A stretch of 36,497 nucleotides of DNA from Acidobacteria bacterium AH-259-L09 (GCA_027717875.1 JALLOL010000004.1:1-36497), one strand, 5' to 3'. Counted from the stretch's first letter, positions 18,855 through 26,992 are shown. Numbers and translations: made by a program. Notes: generated by a model from the sequence alone, not told the origin.

Positions 18855-19322
18855 CCATGAACCGGGCGAGTTTTCCACCCCATCGCCAGATGTACTGACT
18901 GACACCGTAACCCCTGAGTTGACTTGCGTAGCTCCCCTTAGTACGTACCGCTTTCCGTCGCTCTTGTCCTCAAAAAGAGGGAAGAAGCCGTTCAGAACCT
19001 CGGCATGAACTGAAGCTAGGAAAGCCCGCCTCATTATTTCGGAGTGAAGGTCTGGATCAAACGGGCCGGGGCCAGCCACTCTTAGAACGTCGTAGTGAGC
19101 TTTCAGGGCGTCGTGGAGAGCCCTGCCAAGAGTAATGGCTGCGGATGGAATGCCGACTTGAGTAATATTTTCTTCGTGTCGTGTGGTAGTAAGCTTGGTG
19201 GCAGTTTAGGAAGAGGTCAAGGATGGAGAAGTCAAAGACGTTTTGTTTTGCTAGTTTCTCTTCCAGCTCCTTGTTTAAAAGGGCGTAGCGGGGGGGCCTA
19301 GTTCTACTCGGATCTTAGGCAT
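18840..19322 (-). pseudogene. Unrecognised protein, last gene of the minus-strand operon, frameshifted
   Basis: ATG 19322 (ribosome binding site ggagaaga) begins MPKIRVELGPP. The frame changes at a run of seven G (19290-19296) to read RYALLNKELEEKLAKQNVFD, and again near 19204-19220 to read TKLTTTRHEENITQVGIPSA followed by AITLGRALHDALKAHYDVLR. The last frame runs without a stop into antisense of the aconitase 3' end, so the natural C-terminus is either lost or near 18840. I do not recognise the family. Its start overlaps the stop of the HTH gene by 8 nt, which supports the reconstruction. Confidence 0.5.
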
Positions 19323-19525
19323 TCTTCTCCAAGATTCGATTCTGCTCAATCCAACGGTCGAGGTCGCGAATGTCGAACATGATCCGCCGATCAGCCCGAA
19401 TGCGGGGGAGTTTTTTTCCCACACCATTTCTCGCACGGCGCTTTCGCTTCGGCCGATGTACTGCGCTGTCTCTCTCTGACGGGTAAAAGCCTCTTCGAAA
19501 TTGTCGACTGTATGCTTTGGGACAT
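19315..19525 (-). pseudogene. Excisionase/MerR-like helix-turn-helix protein, frameshifted
   Basis: The product starts at ATG 19525 with MSQSIQSTISKRLLPVRE. After a slip at (TC)4 (19469-19476) it reads ETAQYIGRSESAVREMVWEK, and after a slip at T7 (19411-19417) LPRIRADRRIMFDIRDLDRW, then IEQNRILEKNA and TAA. The reassembled protein is a typical 70-residue HTH_17 DNA-binding protein of the excisionase type, with the ribbon-wing RIRADRRIMFDIRDLDRWIE intact. It would bind DNA near the island. It lies 11 bp after the vWA stop and overlaps the next gene by 8 nt. Confidence 0.65.
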
Positions 19526-19536
19526 TGCTCTAACCT

Positions 19537-20275
19537 CTATTTGGCTTGAAATTTATCCTTTAAAGGATCGTCCGTTGAAGGATGGCCTCCCTGGTAAAAA
19601 CTGGAGGTTTGGGTTTGGCCCGTCGCACGCCTCTCGAAGTAGCTTTGTGTTCCAGTGCTCATGGAGGCATAAGCCGTTTTAGTGCCCATAGGGGTAGAGG
19701 CAAACGCTTGGACGTTACCTACTGGTATGTTTAGGTTCTGCGCCGCTTGAGAAAGGTCTTGGTTGGAGCCCAGGTAGGTGAAAGTCCAACGTCCGGTCGC
19801 TGACAGCCTCTTGACTCTTTCCGACACGCTCTCATATGTTTCTATCCGAGAGTTATTCTCCATGCCATCAGAGATTATGAGCATCAGAACCGCTACCTGG
19901 CTCTCTCTTATGTCATCCTGCAGCTCTAGCTTGTCAATTGTTGCTGCTACGCCATCTAACATGGCGGTCATGCCATCGGGCCTGTACTCGTTGTAGGAGA
20001 TCTCCTTCAGTTCAGCAACGTTGGCGTCCCATAAAAATGGGGGGGTCGGCATAAGTAGAGAAAGTCATGAGGGACACTCTCACTTCCATACCGTCGGTCT
20101 GCTGCTTAATAAGTCTCACCTGCTGATTGAAGCCTTCTACCACCTCCTTCCTTATGGCTTCCATCGAGCCGCTCCGGTCTAGCACGAAAGCTACGTAGGT
20201 TTTGGCTGGCTTAGACAGTCCTGTCTCTCCTCTTTCCACGATGCCAGTCTCTTCTCTTTTTACAATGTCAGACAT
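19537..20275 (-). pseudogene. von Willebrand factor A domain protein, one frameshift
   Basis: ATG 20275 follows AAGGAGG. The N-terminal part reads TYVAFVLDRSGSMEAIRKEV, with the MIDAS DxSxS at 33-37, up to STYADPP. A run of seven G (20039-20045) then breaks the frame; taking six restores FLWDANVAELKEISYNEYRP, then GMTAML (MIDAS Thr) and LIISDGMEN (MIDAS Asp). The ending is a flexible Ser/Thr/Gln-rich tail. About 245 residues in total. A MIDAS metal site implies protein binding; vWA proteins commonly serve as assembly or sensor subunits. No signal peptide is seen, so it is cytoplasmic. Confidence 0.8.
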
Positions 20276-20618
20276 TTTTTACCTCCTTGGCTAATTTTCT
20301 AGCCTTAGCCTTTTTGACTACTTCGTTAAGCAGTGCTCTTTTCTTTTCCGCTGGAAGCTGCTGTATGATTTCCTTATACTTAGGCGGCAACATCCTTAGC
20401 ATCTCCACCACCCACTTTGCTTCCTTTTCTTTCCTCGCCCTTGTCTTTGCCTTCTTAGCCTTTGAGGCTCTTCCCTCTCTTAGGCCCTCTAATTCAGTGT
20501 AGAGCTCGTCGAGGCTCATCTCTTCTATGGGCTTCGAGAGGAAGGCCCTTTTGGTTTCTATCTGCTCTTCGGCTGGATCAAAGGTTTCGAGGGTTTCAGA
20601 AATTTCTTCGTTAGTCAC
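20268..20618 (-). CDS. Small Lys/Glu-rich helical protein
   Basis: 116 residues from a GTG start that overlaps the preceding small gene by 8 nt; its own TGA overlaps the vWA start by 8 nt. Charged helices dominate: ETKRAFLSKPIEEMSLDELY, then a run of K/R/A (ASKAKKAKTRARKEKEAKW), a short amphipathic segment (MLRMLPPKYKEIIQQLPAEK) and a basic C-terminus. It resembles no enzyme I know. The tight translational coupling suggests a stoichiometric partner of the vWA protein. It is intact, unlike its neighbours. Confidence 0.7.
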   Translation of the reverse strand: MTNEEISETLETFDPAEEQIETKRAFLSKPIEEMSLDELYTELEGLREGRASKAKKAKTRARKEKEAKWVVEMLRMLPPKYKEIIQQLPAEKKRALLNEVVKKAKARKLAKEVKNV

Positions 20619-20822
20619 TTCTTAGGTCTCTTTCTTCCTTCTTTTCATCCCTTTCTGCCTTAAGCCTTAGCTTCTTATACTCTCTCTCTTTAACAGCCAC
20701 AAATGCTTCCAAGGATTCTATAACTACAGCTCTCATGTTCTTCCGCTCAAAATGGGCTATAGTCTTCCACCGGGAATGAAGTTCGTAGGGAACGCTTCGG
20801 ATAACTCAAAGGGCAATTTCAT
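20611..20822 (-). pseudogene. Small ribbon-helix-helix-like protein, possibly frameshifted
   Basis: The clear part reads IRSVPYELHSRWKTIAHFER, then KNMRAVVIESLEAFVAVKER and a charged tail ending SD. The P-x-x-L-x-x-R-W-K pattern followed by a helix recalls Arc/MetJ-type DNA-binding proteins. An upstream ATG at 20822 (MKLPFE) lies one base out of frame and would need an indel near 20803. The alternative is an internal ATG at 20736, giving 41 residues. Its end overlaps the next gene by 8 nt (GTGACTAA), and it starts 16 bp after the SPFH gene. Confidence 0.5.
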
Positions 20823-20838
20823 GCCGATGGCGCTCGAC

Positions 20839-22113
20839 TTACCGTCCTTTTACCGTCACACCCTTAGTAATGGAAAGATCCAATCCCATCTGGCTAGCGA
20901 CCAGAAGCTGCATCATCTGGGCAAATTCAGTGGTGGCTTTATCCGTATCACTAGCCCCGCTTCCCCCCATCACCAAACTCGGGACCTGACGCTGGGCGAA
21001 CGCGCCAGCCCAAAGCTCTTGGGCCCTCACGTAAGCTTCTAACTTCTGTTTCAGTGCCCCGTCGGCCTGCAAGATTAGACGCTTTCGTTCGGCCTCGCCT
21101 TGCCCTAGCAGAATTTCCTCTTGCTTTTTTTCGGCAGCCGCTTGCCGATCAAGCTGGGCCACCTCCAGGCGCTGTTGTGCTTGGACGATGGCCCTGACCT
21201 TTTTCTGCTCTTCTTTATACTTTTCTCGGGCAACGTTTGCCTTACCTTCCGCCTCGGCCATAAGAGCCTCCTGTTCGGCCTGTTGTGCCTTCGCCACTGC
21301 AGTGGCCACGGCCATAAGGGCCTCCTGCTGCGTCGCGATTTGGGCCCTCACTTTCTCGGCATAACCGAAACGCTTGACCTCAAAGTTCGCCAACGTGACA
21401 CCAACTCCATCCAGTGGATTATGTTGATAGATGGGACTGCCATCACCGTCCCTTTTGATGATTTTGAAAATCTTGGTAACTTCTTGTCCTGAGACAGGGT
21501 CCACCACTTTCCGTGTTTCTTCCTCTGTCTCGTAAAGCCCGTTCTGGATCTGATCCCATGCCGAGAAAACGAAGTCTGCGCGTTTTTCGGAGTAAGACTC
21601 GCGGGCGGACATCAAGTTCGCGGTCAAGCGAAGGGCGTTGCGCACCACAGGGAGTATGAGCTTTTGTTGCAAATCGTTGTAAGTTCTATAGCTATGCCTG
21701 CTTACCAGATCGATCGCTTTTTGCTCGGAAGTTGGCAGGATGATGCGCATGGTGCCCGATACGTGACAGAGTGAACCGTCGACAAACCTTACCTCGATGC
21801 TTCGATCAACAGCCTCTCCTCCCTCAGCGTCTTGCGTAAAGAAAAAAGTTTCTGCTTTTGGCAAAGTGACAATATCGCTGAAGAGCTGTGGCCACATCCC
21901 CGGAGTCATCTTGGCACACAATGTACCCGTGATAACCATCTGCCTAATCTGGAAGGTACCCTTCTGAACGGTTTCAACGAGCCGTCCACCCACGGCAGCA
22001 GCTCCTAGCACGATTACAGCAAGTAATACCCATCTGGGCACCAACAGATTCAAGAGAGCTTTTAAGCCCGCCTTGCCGATCTTTTTCAAACCTGGTTCAT
22101 TTAGCCAATTCAT
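20839..22113 (-). CDS. SPFH/band-7 domain membrane protein
   Basis: ATG 22113 lies eight bases after AAGGAGG; a GTG three codons earlier overlaps that site and is unlikely. Of 424 residues, 1-26 are amphipathic, 27-43 are one membrane segment (PRWVLLAVIVLGAAAVGG), then comes the conserved TVQKGTFQIRQM, the SPFH domain (roughly 55-235, with EVRFVDGSLCHVSGTMRI), a long Ala/Glu/Gln coiled coil (240-370, AKAQQAEQEALMAEAEGKAN) and a C-terminal tail. The topology is that of stomatin/prohibitin relatives that form membrane rings. It is the membrane scaffold of the operon and is intact. Confidence 0.88.
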   Translation of the reverse strand: MNWLNEPGLKKIGKAGLKALLNLLVPRWVLLAVIVLGAAAVGGRLVETVQKGTFQIRQMVITGTLCAKMTPGMWPQLFSDIVTLPKAETFFFTQDAEGGEAVDRSIEVRFVDGSLCHVSGTMRIILPTSEQKAIDLVSRHSYRTYNDLQQKLILPVVRNALRLTANLMSARESYSEKRADFVFSAWDQIQNGLYETEEETRKVVDPVSGQEVTKIFKIIKRDGDGSPIYQHNPLDGVGVTLANFEVKRFGYAEKVRAQIATQQEALMAVATAVAKAQQAEQEALMAEAEGKANVAREKYKEEQKKVRAIVQAQQRLEVAQLDRQAAAEKKQEEILLGQGEAERKRLILQADGALKQKLEAYVRAQELWAGAFAQRQVPSLVMGGSGASDTDKATTEFAQMMQLLVASQMGLDLSITKGVTVKGR

Positions 22114-22194
22114 GTTAGTCACCTCCTTTTCGAGAGAAGGTTGTCGCGATAGATGAGACGATCTGCCTCACCCTGCATAGATCTCGCCGAAAAC

Positions 22195-22273
22195 CTTCTC
22201 TTTCGGCTTCAAGGAAAAAGACGACAAACAACGAAAAACGGACCGCAAGGGAGGAGTTTTGCAGGACTACCTG
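22195..22273 (-). repeat. Duplicated leader sequence, copy A (upstream of the SPFH gene)
   Basis: Very similar to 23601-23680. Shared blocks on the plus strand are tcaaggaaaa, gacgacaaac, aacggaccgcaag, gaggagtttt and cacctgg/tacctgg. It lies about 85 bp upstream of the SPFH start. The blocks fall in different reading frames in the two copies, so the conserved unit is DNA or RNA rather than protein. Confidence 0.7.
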
Positions 22274-22301
22274 GTCTGCAGTATCTGTTATACTTTTTCA
22301 T
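22209..22301 (-). CDS. Possible 30-residue peptide
   Basis: ATG 22301 follows GAAAGGAG with ideal spacing. The peptide is MKKYNRYCRPGSPAKLLPCG then a hydrophobic end (PFFVVCRLFP). It has three Cys and lies within copy A of the duplicated leader. The strong ribosome binding site is the main reason to list it. Confidence 0.3.
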   Translation of the reverse strand: MKKYNRYCRPGSPAKLLPCGPFFVVCRLFP

Positions 22302-22428
22302 GGTTAGTCTCCTTTCTTGTCGTGGCGTATGAGCCCGTTAACATTTTTTGCAGACCATTTTTAGGTACTGCGCTGATAGGAGGCTCGCCTTCATCCTTAT
22401 CTGTTTTACCGATTCCCAGATAACGCAT
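22288..22428 (-). CDS. Possible 46-residue small protein
   Basis: The frame from ATG 22428 (preceded by caggtgag) reads MRYLGIGKTDKDEGEPPISA and continues 26 residues to TAA, overlapping the 30-residue peptide by 14 nt. No family is recognised. The remaining bases 22429-22664 show no gene. Confidence 0.3.
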   Translation of the reverse strand: MRYLGIGKTDKDEGEPPISAVPKNGLQKMLTGSYATTRKETNHEKV

Positions 22429-22664
22429 GGTGGCTCACCTGCGGCCCGTAGCTGCTTGTTAGGCCACCTTTCAATTAGAGCCATCGGTTAAGGCGACCAC
22501 TTGGGCCTACGTCGAGCTTCAATTCAAGTAGAGCTGCGGCGTGGCTGACCAACGCCGGGGAATCTCAACAAGTGTTTGGTGCAGTGCTACTCTCATATCC
22601 AACCCGAGGTGTAAGCTACTGCGTATGCACATACTGCAAGCACAAGAACTCCAAAAGCCACCGA

Positions 22665-23405
22665 CTAGTACGTTGTTGCACGGACTCCAAGTTTCTCCAG
22701 TACGTCCTGTTTGGTTCCATTCGCAAGAATCGTGGGATTGCCTTTTCTGCCCTTGAACCGTCGGCTCCCATTGCTGACTGAGACCGGTCCACGCACGTAT
22801 ATGGTGGCACCTTCTTCGATGATACTTTCACTACACGTCGTGGCATGTGAGACAAAATGATCTACTCGCTCTTCCAGATCTCCGTAGTGAGTACGCGCAC
22901 GGTCGACTTTATGGGGCGCATCCGCCAGACGGAATTCAGTAGCGGGAAAGTCGTGCACCACCCAGGCTTCTCGATCGATTTCACAGAGGCCCGTGCCGTC
23001 GTCCACTGCAAACGCCACGCTGTTTTGATGTGTGATCCCATCGACGCCCTCACCGTCGTAATAGAGTATGTTCACCCGAAATGCCACACACGGCTTGCCA
23101 CTAAGCGGCGCTTCCAGCGACTCCTCCAAGGCGACGACCGAGCCCTGCACCGCGGCGAATTCAACGTCGGTGACCAGATCTGCGATTCTATTAAGTGGCG
23201 TTTGTGCAACGAACCGTGCGAGTCGAGTGCATTGGTTTGCACGCCTAAAAAGCATGCCTACTATTACCAGGAAGACTCCGGCGCCGATGATTGGCCAGAC
23301 CGATCCCATGGTCTCAGACATCCGCTCGTGGAAGGTCCCCTCTTGAACGGTTTGAAAGAGCGCTCCACCCAGCCTACCCAGCACACCAGTGGCAAGCAGG
23401 ATCAC
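22665..23405 (-). CDS. GIDE/BAM-like membrane protein (MAPL/MULAN-type domain)
   Basis: The frame starts at GTG 23405 with a poor ribosome binding site, giving 246 residues; the true N-terminus may lie upstream. Two hydrophobic segments (MILLATGVLGRLGGALF and VWPIIGAGVFLVIVGMLF) precede a soluble domain. In it AAVQGSVVALEESLEAPLSG, KPCVAFRV, SVAFAVDDGTGLCEIDREAW and EEGATIYVRGPVS follow the order typical of the GIDE/BAM domain of mitochondrial MAPL/MULAN and its bacterial relatives. No RING domain is present. The motif TVQEGTF after the first segment is shared with the SPFH protein. It likely forms a membrane complex with it. Confidence 0.6.
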   Translation of the reverse strand: MILLATGVLGRLGGALFQTVQEGTFHERMSETMGSVWPIIGAGVFLVIVGMLFRRANQCTRLARFVAQTPLNRIADLVTDVEFAAVQGSVVALEESLEAPLSGKPCVAFRVNILYYDGEGVDGITHQNSVAFAVDDGTGLCEIDREAWVVHDFPATEFRLADAPHKVDRARTHYGDLEERVDHFVSHATTCSESIIEEGATIYVRGPVSVSNGSRRFKGRKGNPTILANGTKQDVLEKLGVRATTY

Positions 23406-23417
23406 AAAGGCGTCTCT

Positions 23418-23582
23418 TTACCACAAACAATGACTCCCATTTTCAGGCATCCTCCCTAAAAAGATCAGGCCAAGCACTTTGTCCCACCAAGTGTCGAGAC
23501 TTCCACCAAGTAGAAGCGTGGCGTGAAAGTTAGGACTTTCTTGTTTGTCTGTGTTTAGATGGCGTTTTTTGAGTTCTGTCAT
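23418..23582 (-). CDS. Small 54-residue protein or split N-terminus of the GIDE-like protein
   Basis: ATG 23582 has a very good ribosome binding site (gggaggag). The product begins MTELKKRHLNTDKQESPNFH and continues LLLGGSLDTWWDKVLGLIFL to TAA at 23418. It is in the same frame as the GIDE-like gene and only 12 bp separate them, so a single stop codon may have divided one gene. A small independent coupled protein is the other reading. Confidence 0.45.
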   Translation of the reverse strand: MTELKKRHLNTDKQESPNFHATLLLGGSLDTWWDKVLGLIFLGRMPENGSHCLW

Positions 23583-23600
23583 GTCGCTCCTCCCAAGTTT

Positions 23601-23680
23601 CTCTTTTCTCGGCATCAAGGAAAAGACGACAAACACCCAGCAAACGGACCGCAAGTGAGGAGTTTTGACGCCCACCTGGA
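23601..23680 (-). repeat. Duplicated leader sequence, copy B (upstream of the island's first gene)
   Basis: Second copy of the element at 22195-22273, about 20 bp upstream of the ATG at 23582. As copy A also precedes a membrane-protein gene, it may contain a shared promoter or regulatory RNA leader. I could not find a convincing sigma-70 promoter in it. Confidence 0.7.
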
Positions 23681-23847
23681 CAGGCAGTTGGCACTCAGAG
23701 AGGAACTTGAGAGTAGTGCAAGAGTCAGAACATGGTCACTATGCGAACGGCAGAGCATCTTTGGGCCCAACCTCTATTTTGATTGTCTTTAACCCCTTAG
23801 AGTCTTAGCATGTAGACATAATCCATCAGACACGAGGGAGGTACTGA

Positions 23848-23949
23848 ATGTGGTCTGCCCTAATGGGGCTAGAAGACATTTTCGAGTCTAGCGGTCTATT
23901 TGTGAGCATTCAGCGTCTTAGTAGGATGGGCCAGCCCGATGAGGTTTGA
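23848..23949 (+). CDS. Possible short upstream ORF of the sigma-factor gene
   Basis: ATG 23848 follows GGGAGG by six bases. The 33-residue frame (starts MWSALMGLEDIFESSGLFVS) ends at TGA 23947-23949, overlapping the sigma start by 11 nt. This arrangement could couple translation of the sigma factor. No similarity is recognised. The bases 23681-23847 hold no gene. Confidence 0.3.
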   Translation: MWSALMGLEDIFESSGLFVSIQRLSRMGQPDEV

Positions 23950-24514
23950 AGCGAGTCAGGAGCTCCGGCCGGAGCGCTACCGGAGCTACCTTATCGTTTT
24001 GGCTCGAACCTTGCTGAGAGCTGGGGGACCGGCGGAGCACAAAATCGATGCTTCAGACCTGGTGCAGGAAGTTCTATTGCAGGCACACGTGGCACGTTCG
24101 CAGTTTCAAGGTGAGACCGAGGCAGAGCTTGTGGCATGGTTAAGAGCGATTCTGGCCAACAAGCTTGCCGATTCGGTTCGCCATTTTGCTCGCAAGAAAC
24201 GTGACGCGGCATTAGAGCAGTCCTATCGCGAGACGTTAGACACGTCCGCTACTCGTCTTGAGAGGTTGGTGCCGGCACAGCAGACATCTCCGAGCCAAAA
24301 GGTCCTCCGCCGCGAAAGAGCACTTGTACTTGCAGAGGCGTTAGCGGATCTGCCGGACGACCAGCGGACAGCGGTCGAACTCCACCACTTGTCCGGTTAT
24401 TCGGTGGCCGAAATCGCCGAACAAATGAATCGAACCAAAGCAAGCGTGGCCGGTTTGCTCCGGCGCGGGCTGAAAGACCTGCGTGAACGTTTGAAAGCTA
24501 AAGATCTGGAGTAG
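23939..24514 (+). CDS. ECF-like RNA polymerase sigma factor, kinase-associated
   Basis: 191 residues. Region 2 is seen in ASDLVQEVLLQAHVARSQFQ and the following WLRAILANKLADSVRHFARK. Region 4 is in LPDDQRTAVELHHLSGYSVA with the helix-turn-helix EIAEQMNRTKASVAGLLRRG. This type is found beside Ser/Thr kinases in Planctomycetota and Acidobacteriota, where phosphorylation is proposed to replace an anti-sigma factor. No anti-sigma gene is seen. The kinase gene starts 7 bp after the stop. Confidence 0.88.
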   Translation: MRFEASQELRPERYRSYLIVLARTLLRAGGPAEHKIDASDLVQEVLLQAHVARSQFQGETEAELVAWLRAILANKLADSVRHFARKKRDAALEQSYRETLDTSATRLERLVPAQQTSPSQKVLRRERALVLAEALADLPDDQRTAVELHHLSGYSVAEIAEQMNRTKASVAGLLRRGLKDLRERLKAKDLE

Positions 24515-24521
24515 ATCCGTC

Positions 24522-26741
24522 TTGTCAAAGCGCAACAAAACCGCTGATCGGGAACAGCTGTTGGATGAAATCTACGCAGCTTATCTTGAGGCTGTTGAAA
24601 AAGGTGAGGCACCCAGACAAGAGAATTGGCTCGCACGCTACCCTGAGTTCCGAAAAGAGCTCAAGGAAATCTTCGACAACGAAAGGGTTGTCGGACGTGT
24701 CTTGCCTCGAGACACTCACCCACCAAACTTTGGTAGGGACTACAAGGTTCTAGAGGAAATCGGGCGCGGCGGTATGGGCATTGTCTATAAAGTTCATCAG
24801 GAAAGCCTGAACAAGACCGTCGCAATCAAGACAATCATTGCAGGTCAGTTGGCCACTGAGTCGGATGTGGAGAGAATCCGTAAAGAAGCCAGGAGAGCAG
24901 CCAGGCTTCGACACCCCAATATCGTGACGGTGCACCAAGTGGCCGAGCATGAGGGTCAGCACTTCTTTGTGATGGAGCACATTGCAGGCAAGAGTCTGGC
25001 GGATCTTGTCGATAAGACTCCTCTGTCTTCAACTCAAGCGGCAGACTACCTGAAGACCGTTGCCGAAGCCATCCACTATGCTCATCAGCGACGCATCCTG
25101 CACAGCGACCTCAAACCGGCCAACATCCTGCTGGACGAAGAAGGAAAACCACACATCACGGACTTTGGTTTGGCCAAGCGCCTGGGAGAAGACGCAAAGT
25201 ATTTGCCATCCAGTGCTGTGGGAGGCACGGCCGGTTATATGGCTCCGGAACAGGTCGCTGGTGAAGAGTTGACAACAGCGACTGATGTCTACGGGCTTGG
25301 AGCAGTTTTGTATGCACTGCTAACGGGCAGGTCTCCCTTTCGAGCTAAGACAGTCAAGGAAACCTTAAGGCTGGTGAGGGATGAATCTCCCAAGCCGCCG
25401 AGCGATCTGAACCCGGACGTAGACGAAGACTTGGAAGCCATCTGTTTGAAGTGCCTCAGTAAGGATAAGGATGATCGTTACGGATCTGCCGATGCTTTGG
25501 CAGAAGACCTGGTCCGTTATCAGACTCGGGAGGAGACCACGGCACGACTTTGGGGCCGGCGTGAGCGCATCATTCGCTGGTGTCAACGAAACCCACTACT
25601 CACGGCCTCCGTGGCGGGAGTGGTCACGATCGCAATTCTGACTGTCCTGATGGCCCTCTCAGTCGCCCAGTCTCGTGAGGAGGCTCAGCTGCAAACGGCC
25701 CTCCAGAGCAATGCTTTTGCCGCCAGAGATGTGGCCAAGACCACACTTTTGCAGCTGCAGGATTTGAGTGATCCAGTTGAAGTTGCAGCTGCTGACGCGG
25801 AACTCGCGGCCCTACTAGACAGAAATGACCGTAGTGGTTTGCAGCGCTATCTGGAGAGGCTCTGCAGCGACCGACCCAGTCCTTTCGCGAGCTGCTTTGT
25901 TCTGGCTGCCGATGGCGTGATCGTGGCACGCACACGGCCAGAAGGACCGAATCTCGATGATCTCACAGAGGAGAGTTTTAATTGGAGAGACTACTTCCAG
26001 GGTGCAAGAAAGCACAGCGGGCTGGGAGGTAAGAGATTGGTTCACATCTCATCGGTTTACCGCGGTAGAAGTGATGATCTTTACAAATTTGCCATTTCAG
26101 CACCGATCTTGGCGAACAATGACAAATTTCTTGGCGTTATCTGCACTTCAATGACAACGGACGCCACCATGGGCCTCGTTATTCTCGAGGACCCTCGCCG
26201 TGAAGTCGCCCTCATCGGACCTAAAGATGTGGACAGTGCGGAGTTCGATCAGGGAGATTGTGACCGCGGTTATGTGATTCTCTTTCATCCTGCCTATAAG
26301 CGCGGCGTTGACGCAATTGAATTTCCGGATGCGGGCCAGATCGCACGCAAATTAGATCGTGTCCATGCCCGCGAACTTGATTCTCTCAACGCGCTTCTTC
26401 CTCCAGATGACGATTACGTTGATCCGGTCGGATCGGACCTTAAGGATTACGGGGGGCGTTGGATTGCCGGTTTTGCACCTGTTGGGCATACTGGCTTTGC
26501 AGTGATCGTCCAGCAGCGCTTCGACGAAGCCTTGAAACTGGATCCGTCTGTTTCCAGAAACCTGCTGTGGGGAAGTGTCTTCGTAAGTTGCCTCGCTATT
26601 GTCATTGTCGCAGTAGTCCTGTGGCAATGGGCCCTTGCTCGAAGGGTGGGAAAAAGTCTTGCTCGTGACCACCTCTGGGAGCATCAATCCCAAGTGGATG
26701 CAAGAAGGCTGAGGAACTACCCGCAAGGACGATTTAGCTGA
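24522..26741 (+). CDS. Transmembrane Ser/Thr protein kinase with periplasmic sensor domain
   Basis: 739 residues from a TTG at 24522; no in-frame ATG precedes the kinase domain. Residues 74-330 are an Hanks-type kinase: GRGGMGIVYK loop, Lys 103, DFGLAKR (214-220), APEQ. The catalytic loop reads HSDLKPANIL instead of HRD, so it is a non-RD kinase. One membrane segment at about 358-382 (NPLLTASVAGVVTIAILTVL) is followed by a 300-residue extracytoplasmic domain (FASCFVLAADGVIVARTRPE, FNWRDYFQGARK) of Cache/PDC type and a second segment near 685-710. The sensor probably controls the kinase, which may phosphorylate the sigma factor encoded just upstream. Confidence 0.9.
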   Translation: MSKRNKTADREQLLDEIYAAYLEAVEKGEAPRQENWLARYPEFRKELKEIFDNERVVGRVLPRDTHPPNFGRDYKVLEEIGRGGMGIVYKVHQESLNKTVAIKTIIAGQLATESDVERIRKEARRAARLRHPNIVTVHQVAEHEGQHFFVMEHIAGKSLADLVDKTPLSSTQAADYLKTVAEAIHYAHQRRILHSDLKPANILLDEEGKPHITDFGLAKRLGEDAKYLPSSAVGGTAGYMAPEQVAGEELTTATDVYGLGAVLYALLTGRSPFRAKTVKETLRLVRDESPKPPSDLNPDVDEDLEAICLKCLSKDKDDRYGSADALAEDLVRYQTREETTARLWGRRERIIRWCQRNPLLTASVAGVVTIAILTVLMALSVAQSREEAQLQTALQSNAFAARDVAKTTLLQLQDLSDPVEVAAADAELAALLDRNDRSGLQRYLERLCSDRPSPFASCFVLAADGVIVARTRPEGPNLDDLTEESFNWRDYFQGARKHSGLGGKRLVHISSVYRGRSDDLYKFAISAPILANNDKFLGVICTSMTTDATMGLVILEDPRREVALIGPKDVDSAEFDQGDCDRGYVILFHPAYKRGVDAIEFPDAGQIARKLDRVHARELDSLNALLPPDDDYVDPVGSDLKDYGGRWIAGFAPVGHTGFAVIVQQRFDEALKLDPSVSRNLLWGSVFVSCLAIVIVAVVLWQWALARRVGKSLARDHLWEHQSQVDARRLRNYPQGRFS

Positions 26742-26797
26742 AATGCATTCAAGATAACCTACGAAACTAAGTCCCCGTTTCGAACTCCACATAACGA

Positions 26798-26822
26798 GCG
26801 CCCACTGATTTCTCAGTGGCGC
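26798..26822. terminator. Hairpin downstream of the kinase gene
   Basis: CCACTGA and TCAGTGG form a 7-bp stem that extends by GCG/CGC around one bulged base. It lies 57 bp after the kinase stop and has no T-run, so its role in termination is uncertain. The rest of 26742-26992 shows no gene. Confidence 0.4.
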
Positions 26823-26992
26823 ACCCTAAATGCCCACCTTTGCCGACTTTGCCCTGTGAGGCGAATTGCCGTCGGGCCACGTAGCGACGATCCCCCGGGG
26901 CGGTCGATTTTTGTGCCTTTGTCGTCCTTCTCCTCATGGCCAAACGAGACTTCCCCCAAACATACCGAAACTTGAACTCGGAGGTTTGAGCT

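Noticed and set aside
22440..22500. Integron attC-like boxes (gttaggc, cggttaaggc)
   Set aside because: No paired R'' box at a proper distance and no integron integrase.
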